64,000 nucleotides of DNA from Diatrype stigma. Lineage: Eukaryota > Ascomycota > Sordariomycetes > Xylariales > Diatrypaceae. Made by a program: the position numbers and the translations under genes. The notes beneath the pieces are model-generated. The model saw only the letters and a list, made by a program, of their open reading frames with translations. It was not told where the DNA came from and searched no databases. The stretch is from the NCBI GenBank assembly GCA_022225965.2, contig JAKJXP020000030.1, positions 62,001-126,000 of the forward strand, in the 5' to 3' direction. Of the stretch, positions 34,220 through 48,998 are shown one piece after another; position 1 is the first letter of the stretch, and each line of letters opens with the position of its first letter.

Positions 34220-35165
34220 AGAGAAGTCACAAATGAAGTGAAGGGGCTAACCCTAGATACCATTCTGCCCAGTCTACACCCCCGACGTGCTCGTATTTCG
34301 GGACGAGCACGGCGAGGACCTGCAGAAGAAGGACCGCTGGTTCGTCGACTGCATCAGTGCCGCGATGCTGCGCATCCCGGAGACCCAAGACGTGGTGGAG
34401 GCAGATAGAGACGCGGGCCGTGAGGGGGAGGTCCAGCGGGATGGTGGTGGTGGTGGTGGATGCCATTGCGATGATGACAACGACAACGACGAGGTCGGCG
34501 ATGGTAGAGGCGGCGAGCATGCCCATGCGGCACCGCCCGCGCGGCTGCAGAAAACGTACGCCGATCCCAGGGATAGGGAGCTCGTCATCCGGAAGATGCG
34601 GGTCGTCCTGAGGATCGCGCAGGCCAAGGGCATCCGGAGGCTCGTGCTGGGAGCTTGGGGCTGCGGGGCGTACAACAACCCCGTCGAGGAGATCGCTGCC
34701 GCGTGGAAGAAGGTCCTCCTGGGCGGTAGCAGTAGGGAGAGAAGGCACGGGAACGCGAACAAGAAGAAGAACGGCGGGAAGGAAGAGGCGACGTGGGCCG
34801 GGATCGAAGAGGTCGTGTTCGCCATCAAGGGCGGAGGCATCGCGGAGCGGTTCGAGAGGGCCTTTGGGGATGGGCTGATACGGGAAGAGGAAGACGCCGC
34901 CGTGAACCATGAAGATGGAAATGCGGGGCCGTCCGGCGGGGCTGCTGATCGTGAAGACGACGCACTCCGCGAGCTCCGGGAAAAGATCCAGCAGCTGGAA
35001 CTACAAGTCCAACAAGCCCGGACTCCCCAGCTGAAGTCTGGGCTCGGCTCCGTGCTTGCAGGGCTAAGAAGCCAGCTCCCTGAAGACCAAGCTCCGTCGA
35101 GCGATCATGACCCCCTGGGCTCTGAAGACGATGAAGATGATGAAGACGAATGGGATTATCTGTGA
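33450..35165 (+). CDS. Microbial-type poly(ADP-ribose) glycohydrolase (DUF2263/TIGR02452 family)
   Basis: Two exons, 33450-34056 and 34273-35165, join at a split Val codon to give 499 residues. The PARG signature GGG-x7-QEE is present as 'PGGGFLNGSAAQEESLC' (about residues 165-180), with the catalytic Glu pair in QEE. 'VGILNMASPLSPGGG' before it and 'RIAQAKGIRRLVLGAWGCGAYNNP' after it are the macrodomain strands typical of the family. The predicted role is removal of ADP-ribose from modified proteins or poly(ADP-ribose) chains. A Gly/Asp-rich insert and the very acidic C-terminus are extra to the fold, and 'LREKIQQLELQVQQA' may form a short coiled coil. The intron has a run of 28 A. A second Met at 33459 is an alternative start. 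Confidence 0.85.
34187..34214. repeat. Poly-A tract of 28 bp in the PARG intron
   Basis: Uninterrupted A run inside the 216 bp intron of the PARG gene, preceded by shorter A runs (aaaaaggaaaaaagg) and followed by a purine-rich stretch. Confidence 0.9.
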
Positions 35166-38087
35166 TGAGAAACGGTGAGGGTTATAAGCCAGCTTTTGGA
35201 ACTGATAAGAGTAAGGGCTAAGAACTAAGATTAAGAGCAGTTTTGTTTACTTAGTACCTTGTGTAAACTCAGAAGCATGCTCATTCTCTCAGACTTGTCC
35301 CATATCATGAACCCACAACACTCGTTCACTAGCAAGTCTCATTCAAACAGCTAAAGTATATAGGAAGACCATGTATTTATATTACCTATCGTTAATTTGA
35401 AGCTGCCGCCACGGATTCCAGATTCCAGCAAATTGCACCCTCCTCGACACAAGCGATGTCGACCATGAGCCGTTCGAGCCAACCGCTTAGACGTTCAGCA
35501 TGATGCCCCCACCGTTGGACCGGTTCTCCGTCGGAGCGTGGGCTTATGGAGCTTCCAATGGGCCTTCTGACAGTCCTGCGCACACGGGGCGATTAGCATA
35601 CCGGTATCGAAGCACAGCAACAAGATGTTGACCCGAATCGACGACCTTGCCGCAATACCACGCACGCTTGCACCCAGCGCACTTGCAGGGCTCGTGCCCC
35701 GTGTCGGCTTTGGTCTTGTCAGCATCATCAGGGCGCCGAGGAGGATGACGCGGTACTCGCCCTCGTCCTCGCCCTCCTTGGTACGGAGGTTCTTGAATAG
35801 CTCGTCGCCGACGCCGTCCGCGTCAAGGAGGCTGCGCACTTCGGCCGCGGCCTCATCCATGTCCTTCTCTTGGGCATTCAGAAGTTTCAAGAACTCGACC
35901 TGACTTTTTACCCCCCTTCTTCTCCCCCTTCAAGGAGTAGTCGAGATCGCTGACCATGTCGAGGTCCCGGTCTCCCTCGAAGAGACCTATATATTACGGC
36001 TCTAGGCCGCTGTAACGAAGGGATTCTGGGCTTCGTTGCAATTGTGGTTATAGGGACCAGTACGTTGCAAAAGCCAAGCAGTGAATCTTCGTTGTTGTTG
36101 TTTTTAGGAAAGCTAAAGCTAAGTGGGTGGTGGTATGGGATATAAGTAAGTAGGTATGTAGTAGGTAAGTGGCACCTGCCTATGGCATTACACTATAGCC
36201 ATCTAGGTCATGTCAGTGAGACATCCGGGTTGTGTAGGATAATGAAGACCACGACAACGACCCGTGATGACTACGGTGCTGATAGGTAATAGTTAGGCTA
36301 AGCTTACAAACACCCCCAGCGACCCATCTTGTCAGGGGGTTATCCAATGTCTTCCCCTAACAGCTAGGAGACGAGAACCGAGGTATATTTTTCTTGGAAA
36401 GGAGTATCATGATATGAAAATAAACATGGATGTGCAAACAGTTATGATCAAGTACGACGGGCGCGTGTGCAAGAGGCCACTAACTATGTAACTAATAAAG
36501 GGGGGATGATGAGGCAAGAGGTGAGAGGAATCTCATGCTGTGAGGAACCTTCAGAAACCTGTCGCTTCCCCCAACAACTCGAACTTAAATGGATTTATCG
36601 GATTAGGCAACAGTTTCATTAAACTAAAATGACGGAAGTTGCAACTGCCAGACCAGTAACTCAGCCAAGGCTTTTAAGGGGTCGGGAGTTCCTCCCTAGA
36701 GACGTCCAAACTATGAACAAGTCAGGCGACACCAGGGACAGATAAAATTTTGGGGGCATGCTGCAGTCACCTTGAAACTTCTCACCAGCTTCCCACCCAT
36801 TAGGTTCTCACCCAGTTCCTGCGGTAGGCAGTTACCCTCTTCGTCTACTCGAAAATGTGTCTATTCTCGTATGTTCTAGCATTATGGAGAGTCCGTCTCC
36901 GTACAGCCCGCTTGCAGATACGTAAATCACGGCCTTGTAGCTTATGTGGCTAGGTGTTATACTTAAGATTTCGTGATAGTTGCGTGCCTAGAAAATGTAC
37001 AGCTTAAATAATATCATTATACTAGGTACATGTATATATATTCGAGGAATGGGGGCATTAAGTAGCAATATAGACTTTTTTAATCATCCGAACATAAGAG
37101 AGCCCCTGATCGCAATTCTCAGGTTAAGGAGAAAACCCAACCACCAAGGTCAGAGACACGCGAGTATGATCGCAGTAACGTGCAAGGACATTGTCGGCAG
37201 ATAGGAGAGCACGCTTGATCTACCTCGATCATACCTATATCAAGTAGACAGGCGGTTTGGTATGTCTAAGGTAGGTACCGATTCTATCTTGCTGGATCTA
37301 GGTACTCGCAGGATCTACATGCTGGATCTATGTAACTCCTTATAGCAGTCACCTTATCTACCATGGGACACCCCTGTCACAACAAACCAGGATGCTAATT
37401 ACCACAGCAAAGTGCGGTGAGCCCTCTTCATCGCGACGATTTACGAAATGCTACAGCACGGAACGCATGTCTACAGGAACTGGTTGTGTGTTTTATAAAC
37501 TCTAATGAAGATCCTATTGCCGTTACTGCTGAGACTACGAAGCCCTTCCAATCTCGTTTTACCTCTAATGGCAGCGCAAATGAAACACCACATGACTTGA
37601 GAAACGCACTCCATACTTTGACCATGCCACATCAGCCATCAACCCGAATGGAGACCAAGTCCATCGTAGCAACAAAACGAGGACCGTAACAAGGGAATCT
37701 GATCATAAAGTCTTTATGATTATCCCCCACCCGCGCCGATACAGAGCAGGCGCAAGAGCCTGCCTTATTACCCTTGCCCCCTGTGCCATGAATAAATGCG
37801 GAGAAGGCAGTCTTGTGCATTTCGTAACATCGAACTGTACAGATTTCCATTCCAGTACGCCCCCCCTCCCTGGTCTTCCGAAATATCAACTGTGCCTAGA
37901 CAAGAGCATCGACATGCCAGAAACGAGCGGTTCACTATGCCGGACCACTGAGAGTGAGAACGAATATGGAGATGATGCGTGGTTATGGACTGTATCGATA
38001 GCTCCCAGAATGACTTGCATGTAACAACCGACCCATCAAGAGTGAGGGAGACGAAAATGGACGTAAGCCGGAGATGCCAGGCGCACC
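35166..38087. other. Mostly non-coding region with a decayed MYND gene
   Basis: About 2.9 kb. Apart from the MYND remnant at 35495-35990, I find no supported gene. A 'ctggatctaggtact/ctggatctatgtaact' direct repeat lies near 37292-37337. Several open frames of 60-100 codons at 37400-38000 overlap each other on opposite strands and look random. Confidence 0.45.
35495..35990 (-). pseudogene. Decayed MYND zinc-finger protein gene
   Basis: On the minus strand three conserved pieces lie in order but not in one frame. 'LFEGDRDLDMV' (near 35984-35950) resembles the N-terminus of small fungal MYND proteins; 'VEFLKLLNAQEKDMDEA' to 'GEYRVILLGALMM' (35899-35720) is the next block; then, in another frame, come the MYND ligands 'CKCAGCKRAWYCGK' followed, after a plausible 69 bp intron (35644-35576), by 'DCQKAHWKLHKPT'. 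The start codon is missing (a stop lies just before LFEG), the spacer normally found between GALMM and the finger is absent, and the last Cys of the finger is Leu. This suggests a 5'-truncated, internally deleted gene. An intron-rich but intact gene cannot be fully excluded. Confidence 0.5.
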
Positions 38088-40818
<2,731 letters not shown>

Positions 40819-41597
40819 ATGCATTTCCTGACGTCGGCCTCGATACTCCTGGCCAGCCTGGTGCCCGCCGTGCTGGGCCACAACATCCAGCTGCCCGCCC
40901 ACGGTCGGGAGTGTTTCCACGAGGAGCTCCACAAGGATGACAAGATGACGGTGACCTTCCAGGTGGGCGACAGGGAGTTCGGCAGCGCAGGCAACCTCGA
41001 CATCGACTTCTGGGTATGTATATATCTCCTGTCCGCGACCGTCTTGTGGGATGATGGAAACTTTGGATGGCTGACCATTGCACTGCGCCCCTTGCGCGCC
41101 CGCCCGCTCCCGCCCGTAGATCACGAACCCCCTCGGCCAGTACGAGACCTTCTCCAAGAGCGTGTCGAACGGCGACTACTCCTTCGACGCCAAGCACGAC
41201 GGCAAGTACCTATACTGCTTCGGCAACGAGCACTGGGGCGCCAACAGCAAGGAGGTCTCCTTCAACGTCCACGGCATCGTCTACGTCTCGGAATCCGAAG
41301 CGCCCCAGGACCCCTTAGAATCCGAAGGTATGGATATATGGAACGCTTCGATTACCTGCCCCCTTATACCACTTGCTGACAGCAGGCACAGTCCGCAAAC
41401 TATCCGAGCTCCTCGCCCAGGTCAAGGACGAGCAGTCGTACATCATCGTCCGAGAGCGCACCCATCGCAACACGGCCGAGAGCACAAACAGCCGAGTCAA
41501 GTGGTGGAACGTCTTCGTTATCGGCGTCGTCATCGGCGAGTCTCTCTTCCAGGTCTGGTGGTTGCGGAGGTTCTTCGAGGTCAAGCGGGTAGTCTAA
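40819..41597 (+). CDS. EMP24: p24 family cargo receptor EMP24 (TMED2-like)
   Basis: Type I membrane protein of COPII/COPI vesicles that helps sort GPI-anchored and other cargo between ER and Golgi. Exons 40819-41013, 41120-41327 and 41386-41597 join in frame to 204 residues. It has a signal peptide (MHFLTSASILLASLVPAVLG), a GOLD domain with the conserved Cys pair ('RECFHEEL' and 'KYLYCFGNEHW'), a coiled-coil segment ('TVRKLSELLAQVKDEQSYII'), a membrane helix ('WWNVFVIGVVIGESLFQVWWL') and a short cytosolic tail 'RRFFEVKRVV' with the FF and VV export/retrieval signals. These features fit the beta (EMP24/TMED2) subclass better than ERV25, ERP1 or ERP2. Confidence 0.93.
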
Positions 41598-42540
41598 GCA
41601 AGGAACGAGCCCGAGTGGGCTTATGAGTTCCCCGTGATGTCTCCTTCCGTTGCAGTCTCGGGCCTTGTATAATCCATGTCAGCCAGTCTACTGGCGCACC
41701 TCGGACCTATGTAGTATGGGGTGCCAAAAAGCATGTTGGTCGCGATGTAGAACAATTGTACATTGTATGGGGTATCGAGTCCTCCTCAAAAGTGAATCAT
41801 GCGTCGATTGGGCCTGCAAGACCACCTCTCCGGGTTAGGGGGGTGTTGCTCTCATCAACAGCGTCAACCTCTTCGCATAGGGAACATGAATACTATTCGA
41901 ACTCAGGATTATGCCGAGTAGCAGAGCTCCGCGGATTAGATCATACTGGAACGTCAAAAGTTATCCTTAGCCTTGCTTGCCTGTGAGCCTGCTTTGATTA
42001 TAACTCAATACATAGACTATACCTCCTTTATCACCTGTATCTATGCGTCTTCATCCTAGCCACCTTGTCTCCTTGATAACGAAGAGGCCATGACTTTTGA
42101 ACCGATAATTACGCAAACTTGAATGGGACCAAGTGATATAGGGAATCGGAAGATAGCTAGCAAGCCAATACAAACCTATATACGGAAAGTTGCTCTGTAT
42201 ATCTACGGCCATATAATGGACCATAAATCCCATTCGCATCATAATGGTCATATCGAGGTAGGTTCGCAAAAAGAGAAAAGCATATATGATCCGAATCCAT
42301 TCTGGAAATCGATTTCTCAAGTGTCTAAGCCCGCCAATACCGTATATACAAACGCCATAACCAATCCATTCTTACATTCGCCGTTCGCCCGCCAGACATC
42401 AAACAACCCCACGCGCTACCAAGATACGAGGTGAAAGTGTGCACCAAAATATAACGGTTTCCAGTCTTGTTCATTAATTAGCCTCTGTCTGCATGCTATG
42501 AAAGTCATGCGCAGGGACGCCTGGAATTTTCGGCCCCTAG
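41598..42540. other. Convergent intergenic region EMP24/SulP
   Basis: About 940 bp with the 3' ends of two converging genes; no other coding or RNA feature is recognised. Confidence 0.5.
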
Positions 42541-45500
42541 TTAATTCCCAACAGCCGAAATGTAGTTCGTCATAGCATTCATGCGCTCCGATGTTAGTTT
42601 CAGCGAGACGGTCAGGAGCTCTTGCGCCACCTCGGGCTCCTCCTTCTGCAGTTTCGTCCAGTTGTCCCTATCCATGACCCAGACTACGGTGTCCTTAACA
42701 GCCGAGACGGTAGCGGTGCGTTCCGTCGAGGAAAAGAAGGGGAGCTCGCCACACGTCGTGCCTTGGACGATGGGTTCGGAGAGACGCCCCTGAGGCGTCT
42801 CGTAGTCGGCGCGAAGCTCGCCTCGCTCGATCAGGTAGAAGCCGCTGGCAAGTTCGCCTCGGCGGAACAACACGGTCCTAGCGGGTATCTCTCTGCGGGC
42901 GAAGTATGGCTTGGCTCGGAACCAGAAATCCTCGTTTCCTTTGCTCATGTCGTGGAAAACCTGGAGCATCAGGCGGAGAGGCTCACTGATGCTCTGCCAC
43001 CTTGTCGCTCGGTGTATCTCTTGTTGTGTCAGCACGTTTTTGGCTGCCTGCAGTGTACGGCTGCGTCTGGGAGACTGAGACAAGATATCTAGACTATGAA
43101 TCGCCTGGCCGTTATCAGGGACATCGAGATGTGACGATGGCGTCGGTCGGGCAACCCTTAACGCATCTTGGCGAGCGTAGAAGGTCTTGAGTTGTTCGTT
43201 TTCGCAGCTCTCTAAAGCCGAGTTCAAATCCGGCATATACTTGACTTCGATGCTGTCGCCCCCCAATCCCACAGCTCTCAGATCGCGACCGATTTTACTC
43301 TCTGGATCCTTCCCACTGATGAGGAGTTCGATCCCCTTTTTGTTCAAAAGCCGGCTGAGCGTCATGAACCCTTCGCCTGCCGAATAATCTATTCCTGTGA
43401 CATGCCACAGGTCGATTATCATATACTTGATTGGGTGCTGGCGGAAGTGGTCATCCGAAATCAGTTCGCGAACTTTCTCTTCGACACCAACGATTGTACC
43501 GAAGAATAGGAAACCAGACAGCTTGATGATATACGTTTGCTGACCGACTTCCTGCAAGAAGTGATGCTGTGAAGGATTACGTCTGACCATTGAGCCGACT
43601 TTATCGCCAGTATAGATTGCCCGTACGGCCGACACACGAGACGTATGGAATATAGCCGAGACGAAGGCAAGGACGATGCCCAGGAAAATTCCAACGACAA
43701 AGTCATATATGCCCATGGTCAATATGATCACGACAATCTAAGGGGGTTTCAGTCAGCTAAGCTTGGATATTAGCGATTCACCTGCACTTACCGTCAAATA
43801 TTCGGGTAATTTCAGCTTTCGTCTCGGTGCCACCAATGCATCTGCGAGCAGTTCAAATCCGAGAACAAAAATCAATGTCCCAACCATCATAACTGGAATG
43901 TAACCAATGACGACGGGGCCGATCACGAGCATAAGGAATGTGAGCCCGGCAAGCATCAAGCCGGCAAGGCGGCTATTGCCTCCTGATCTCATGAAAAACA
44001 ACGTGTTTGCATATACCAGATAATTCTGGATGCTTCCCGCGAGGCCACTGAGGAAATTAGAGTAACCGTGCAGCTTGAGCTCGTGGTTTAGGTCAGCATG
44101 GTCTTCGCCGGTACTTTGTGCTAGAGCTGGCACATTGATAGGCACATGGAGAAGACTGAAGAAAGTCAACGCAAGCATTGCGCCGAAACATTCTGATATA
44201 GCTCCCCAGTGAACAAGATCGAACTCTGCAAAACAAATTAGCTCTAGACTTGGTTAGTATACATGGTGACTAACTTACTGTATAGAGTCCAGAAATACCA
44301 CCATGGCTCGTCGGCCGGCGGTGCATTGAAAATCCACCCGCTCTGTCTCAAATTATCCGGGTTCAAGGTATTTATAGTAAGTACGAAAAAGTAAAACAAT
44401 ACGGGTATCGTGAGAATGTAAACGGATAAGAAGTATTGCGAGGTGATTTTCTTCTGGAGCCCAAAGAGGAGTATGGCTAGAGCAAGCGGGATAAGCCAAA
44501 GTGGGAGGGTGTCGGTCTGTAGCAACTTCCGGCCTGTCTCGAGGTCATATTGAAACTCCTCCAGGCGAGCAGATACTTCGAAACCGGTGGCCACCAGGAA
44601 CCAGCCAACACCGCCAATGCAGCCAATCAGTATGTGGCGCGGAATGAACCCCACGATATATCCCAGGCGAAACTTTCCCATGAGATAGAACACTATGCCC
44701 GTGAGCATCGAGCTAAGGGCGAATGATGTGATGGTGGTGGCGATGACAGCGTCTGGCTGGTCCTCGCCTACAACTGACGTGATAGTTGTAGCCATACTGT
44801 GAAAGAATGGAACGACCTCGATCTACGGAATGGTTAATTGACGACAACACTAAGAATAATACCAAACACATACCAATTCCGAGCCAACTCCACCCCTGAA
44901 TATGCTTCCGAATGAGAAGGTTAACTGGGATATGATTGTGCTGACGTAAAATATAGAGATACCCGCCGGGCCAAGGTTCGAGAATATTGGGTTCCCGAGT
45001 GGAAACAAGATCATTCCTGTAGTGATGTGAGCCCGATATGAACTAAAATTCAGAGTTACCATACGTACCATAAGAAAGGGCATCCAAGATGTTGAGAAGA
45101 AGCCCAACGATGACAGACGGCAAGCAGCGTGTCGGTTCCACGACTGTATGATGCCAAATGGTCCTTCTGTCCCAATTCTTTGGTTTCAGTGCACTAGCAA
45201 ATCGATGTAACTTGTTTACACTTTTGTCCTTGCGGGGCACGAGATATTTGTTGAGGAAGGACCGAGTGTTTGACTTCTTCGGTTTTTGGGCTTCAATGTC
45301 ACCGAATTCGGAGGCCGTGCTCGGGGAGCCGGGTTGGCTAAGTTTCGGGTTGAGCAATGGAGTCGTTTCTGATGGGCCAGAAGGTATGTCATGGTTGGAG
45401 AAAAGGGGTTCATCGTGAAGTGATGCTCTATCCGGTGTGAAGATGGACATCTGCCGATCGGCGTCCTGGGTAGCTCCGTTGCTGACAGCCTGTTCTTCGA

Positions 45501-46088
45501 GGGGCTGCGGAGGAGAATGCCTTAGCATGCTAGAGAGCACCGAAGGCCCAGCGGCCGTTGAGGGGGATATCGTGGATGCAGGCGAGGGTGGCTCTGAAAG
45601 CTCCTCAATGGTATCCGCCTCGGACGCGGGAGCATCTCCGATGTAGTCTGCCCCATCATGAGAAGCTACGGGCTCCAGCTCACGCTGTGAGGCGAACGAT
45701 GGCTTGTGGGTAAGGAAAGAAGCACTTCGCTTGTCCTTCTTATCAGACAAGACATAAGAGGCAAGCTCGGCAGTGTCCTCACGAACGCTGCGGGCGAACT
45801 GTGCACTGTCGATAGGGGCTAGAGTTACGATGAGTCGAGTTCCCGCCATTGAGGTTGAGGTCTGTTAGACTTACATAAGTTGTCTCTGGCGGAGCCTGGT
45901 ATAAATGACCGCGTATGCTCTATCTCTCGATGGCTAGCAGAGCTTGCCGAAGAGGAGAGCAATCTTGCGTCAGCTTGGGCGAATCGGGAGTTTGGATTCG
46001 TACGCCCCGGCACGTCCTCTTCGGGAGCAGTTGGTGGCATGGCAGGAGATCTTCTCCAAGAGGAGAAGCCGAACGATGAAGTAGACAT
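42541..46088 (-). CDS. SulP transporter with STAS and cyclic-nucleotide-binding domains (Vsb1/YGR125W-like)
   Basis: Six exons on the minus strand: 46088-45875, 45818-45069, 45016-44874, 44822-44279, 44225-43792 and 43737-42541, joined in frame to 1093 residues. A long Ser/Pro-rich cytosolic N-terminus (about 290 residues) precedes the SulP membrane domain, which opens with 'VIVGLLLNILDALSYGMILFP' and includes 'SGLAGSIQNYLVYANTLFF'. A STAS domain follows ('YMIIDLWHVTGIDYSAGEGF'). The C-terminus is a cNMP-binding fold ('ARTVLFRRGELASGFYLIERG', 'GELPFFSSTERTATV') that keeps the Glu and Arg of the phosphate-binding cassette. This domain order is that of yeast YGR125W (Vsb1), linked to vacuolar storage of basic amino acids; sulfate transport is therefore not assumed. 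The ATG at 45849 is inside intron 1 and is not used in this model. Confidence 0.88.
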
Positions 46089-48998
46089 AACGTCTAGTTG
46101 AGCTTTAGCTCTTCCAAACCTTAAGCAGAGCCAAACATTCCAGGTTGACGGACGGTAGTCGGAGCACAGTACGCGAAAACAAGCACAAGCAGTTCCGTGA
46201 GAAGGCAAACGACCCGAGCTCCCGGAGTCTGGCGGACAGAGGTACAGCACGGAAAGATGCTGTCCGTAGGGACTCTACCATATAATGGAAACCTGGAATA
46301 TACAGGACAATGGCCTGGGTTCTTGAGCAGCCAAGACCTAGAGATACAGACTGAGGATAGAAACTCTCACATGATAAAGAAGTACCTAAGAACTAAGACA
46401 GACGTGATATTGTCGTCGAATCTGGGGCCGAGGACTATTACTACTAGGTACCTAGATACGTTACGACGTACAACCTGGAAGAGGCCTTTTAGGTTGTTAG
46501 ACATCCCGGCACGGAGCTAATGCCGGAGGGCCCTAGCTCGAGCTTCGAACCCACTAGGAAGCGCTACTAGACGCTACAGTACGGCCCTACAGTACGTAGT
46601 AGTCTACATACCTGGTAGGCAATCGTACCTGCCCACCTCCTTGCCCGCCTGCCCACCTACCAACGCAGTCTAGACGACGGCAAACCAAGCAAATTTGCAG
46701 TCGCCCCGCTACTCGGGCTGCACCCAGGCTGCACCCAGGCTGCCAGAGCCCAGGGGAGGAGGGCCTTGACTAAACGGATTCACCAACTGAACCACAGATC
46801 GAGAACCAAATATAGTGCCGAGCGCCTGGAGAGACGGGCCCAGATGGACATGCATACACAGGGATCTCGGGATTGTACCGATTATAGCCTGGGAACAGAC
46901 GTTTGTGTGCGTGTGTGTGCGTGTATGTGTGTGTATGATGCGTATGATGCGATGCGTATGATGGACATGGACGTGGGATTCCAGGTTGGAGTGGGTATCT
47001 TGTAGTTATCGAAATTTGTCAAGTCGGTCGGTCACTTCATCATTTCTACTTACCTGAGACCTACCTAAGCATATCATAGATGTCAACGTTCGAGCACCGG
47101 ATTTCATTATCATCTGCGTGTATGTAGCAACCTTGGATGCTACTGACCAACGCCCAGTTCTTAGGCGTTCTTAGTCGTAGCGCCTTTCCCCTGAGAAACT
47201 TAGAAGTGACCCCGAGATTCCTTCATCTGTAATCATGGAGGTGATGAAATTCAATTGGTCAGCAGACGTCCATATCTCCATGTCGAGTAACGCTAGATAT
47301 TGAGAAAGGAGCCGGTGCAACGCCAAGATAGTATAGAGCTATTCCTATCTCAACTGGTCGAACTGCCAAGTCGATTACACAAAGCGATTATAAACGGCTA
47401 TGCTACGTACTGCGTACACAGCAAGGTGAGAGAAGACCAGGTCGTATGTTCCAGTCACTTTTACTCGGGTCGGTATAAAATGTAAAAGCGGGCAGAGAAA
47501 CTCGTTCCTACATAGGACCTACGTACATAGTAACCAGCTCGTAGCTCTAACTGACACCACCTGGGTATGAAGTTTCGTCAAACCTGCGACGCGGCTCAAC
47601 CACGTTACACCGGTCAACAGGTGCATTTCATAGGCCAATGGAAGGGCTGTCCACAGCATCTGCATCCTGCATGCATATGATGTATGATGCAATCGTAGGT
47701 AGTCTTCATCCCTGCCACCGCTGCACCACCTAGTGCCAGATACTGGTGGCGGGGCATCCGGGTAGGCTGACGACAGTGCGAGTTAGCCCAGGACACCAGG
47801 ACATAGTACATACCTACCGCCTACCTTAAGGCACCTACGAATAGCTGAGAATATTCAGGTTGCACAGACAGCGGAAAAGGCAACAACATCCATAACATTC
47901 AGGCTGTCAGGTGTTCAGGTTGTCACATAAAAACGGGCCCTATCATGTAGCTTGCTGGCTGTTATGCTCATAACCAGAATTTTACCGGTGAAAACACACC
48001 TACACAGAAACAAATTAAGTACGCTCAACGCCAGGCAAGATGCTTCATGAAACACGAGATCTCTACAACATACAGTCTTCCGAGTACGGAGTAGATATAA
48101 AAGGCAATATGCTCGCTCAAATCTGTTATGCTGGACCTATGGTTACGTGTGGGCTTGCATCTCAACCCTAGAATCTTTTACGTATCTCGAAGCCATAGCA
48201 TTCGCCAACGATGCGCAGAACCAGAGGGCCGACGGGACGGCCCTTTTGCTAGCCCGTTTGCCCGTATAACAGCATTAAGACCTAGTTGAAGCTTCTATTG
48301 ACCTAGGTATTTTGTTCCATGCATGTTGGAACACTTCAAAACTCTTTGCCGTCAGGTGTTGGCCTGCTGCAGCCCCCAATGCCTTCCCCACTTCCAACCT
48401 CTCCTGTCATTCGATACCGCATTTCAGGGCCACGTCCCCGTCGAAGCAAGCAAAACGTGGAGTGCAGGTGTAAGTCAGGGGTACTAGCTCGGGCAAGATT
48501 CCGATTCATCCACGGAAAATCGACAGGCCATATGATCTCTTGGTTCGGCTCAACGGTGTTCTTGTTGCGAAATGCGAATATGTAAGCTGCCTGATGTTCG
48601 GTCAAGCTGCAAGGCGGTATGGCATAGCCCTCAACGGCGGGTAATATGCTGTGATCGTCCATTGAAGATCCTCGGGGTGTGACCTTCTTAGGACTCTTAC
48701 ATGAATCTGCAATCGTGAAATCTCGAACAAGAAGTGCCATGAATTTGCCTTCCTGTGGAGTTGTTGGTTATAAGGATTGGGTTAGTTGCATTTGCCCATG
48801 GGATGCCCATACATCGTTCGTCGTAAGCTTTCATCCGCTTGCAATGCACTATGCCATGTTGAGGCTACAGCGTGGGCAATCACGGTAGTTGTTGATTTTT
48901 TTTTTGGACGAATTCAGAGTGTTCCATCACGTATGCACGCAGTGCCATTGTATCATAGTGGCGTGAGCTCGTAGCCCCGGCCTGCGTGGCCTACTCTC
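46089..48998. other. Intergenic 2.9 kb, no supported gene
   Basis: Upstream of the SulP gene and downstream of PSF1. It holds a GT/GTAT-rich microsatellite at about 46905-46968 and a direct repeat of 'ggctgcacccaggctgcaccc' type at about 46717-46742. One minus-strand open frame of 134 codons (48740-48336) is the longest; it shows no family similarity and I do not call it. Confidence 0.45.

Noticed and set aside
45825..45849. ATG at 45849 as the start of the SulP transporter
   Set aside because: It falls inside a good GT-AG intron; splicing joins an upstream exon starting at 46088 in frame and gives a natural continuation.
46535..46560. B-box-like sequence (gggttcgaag on the minus strand) as a possible tRNA
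   Set aside because: The flanking bases do not form a T stem and no D arm lies at the right distance.
48336..48740. 134-codon minus-strand open frame downstream of PSF1
   Set aside because: Reads somewhat like protein, but has no recognised motif and no support for a start or intron; left as uncalled.
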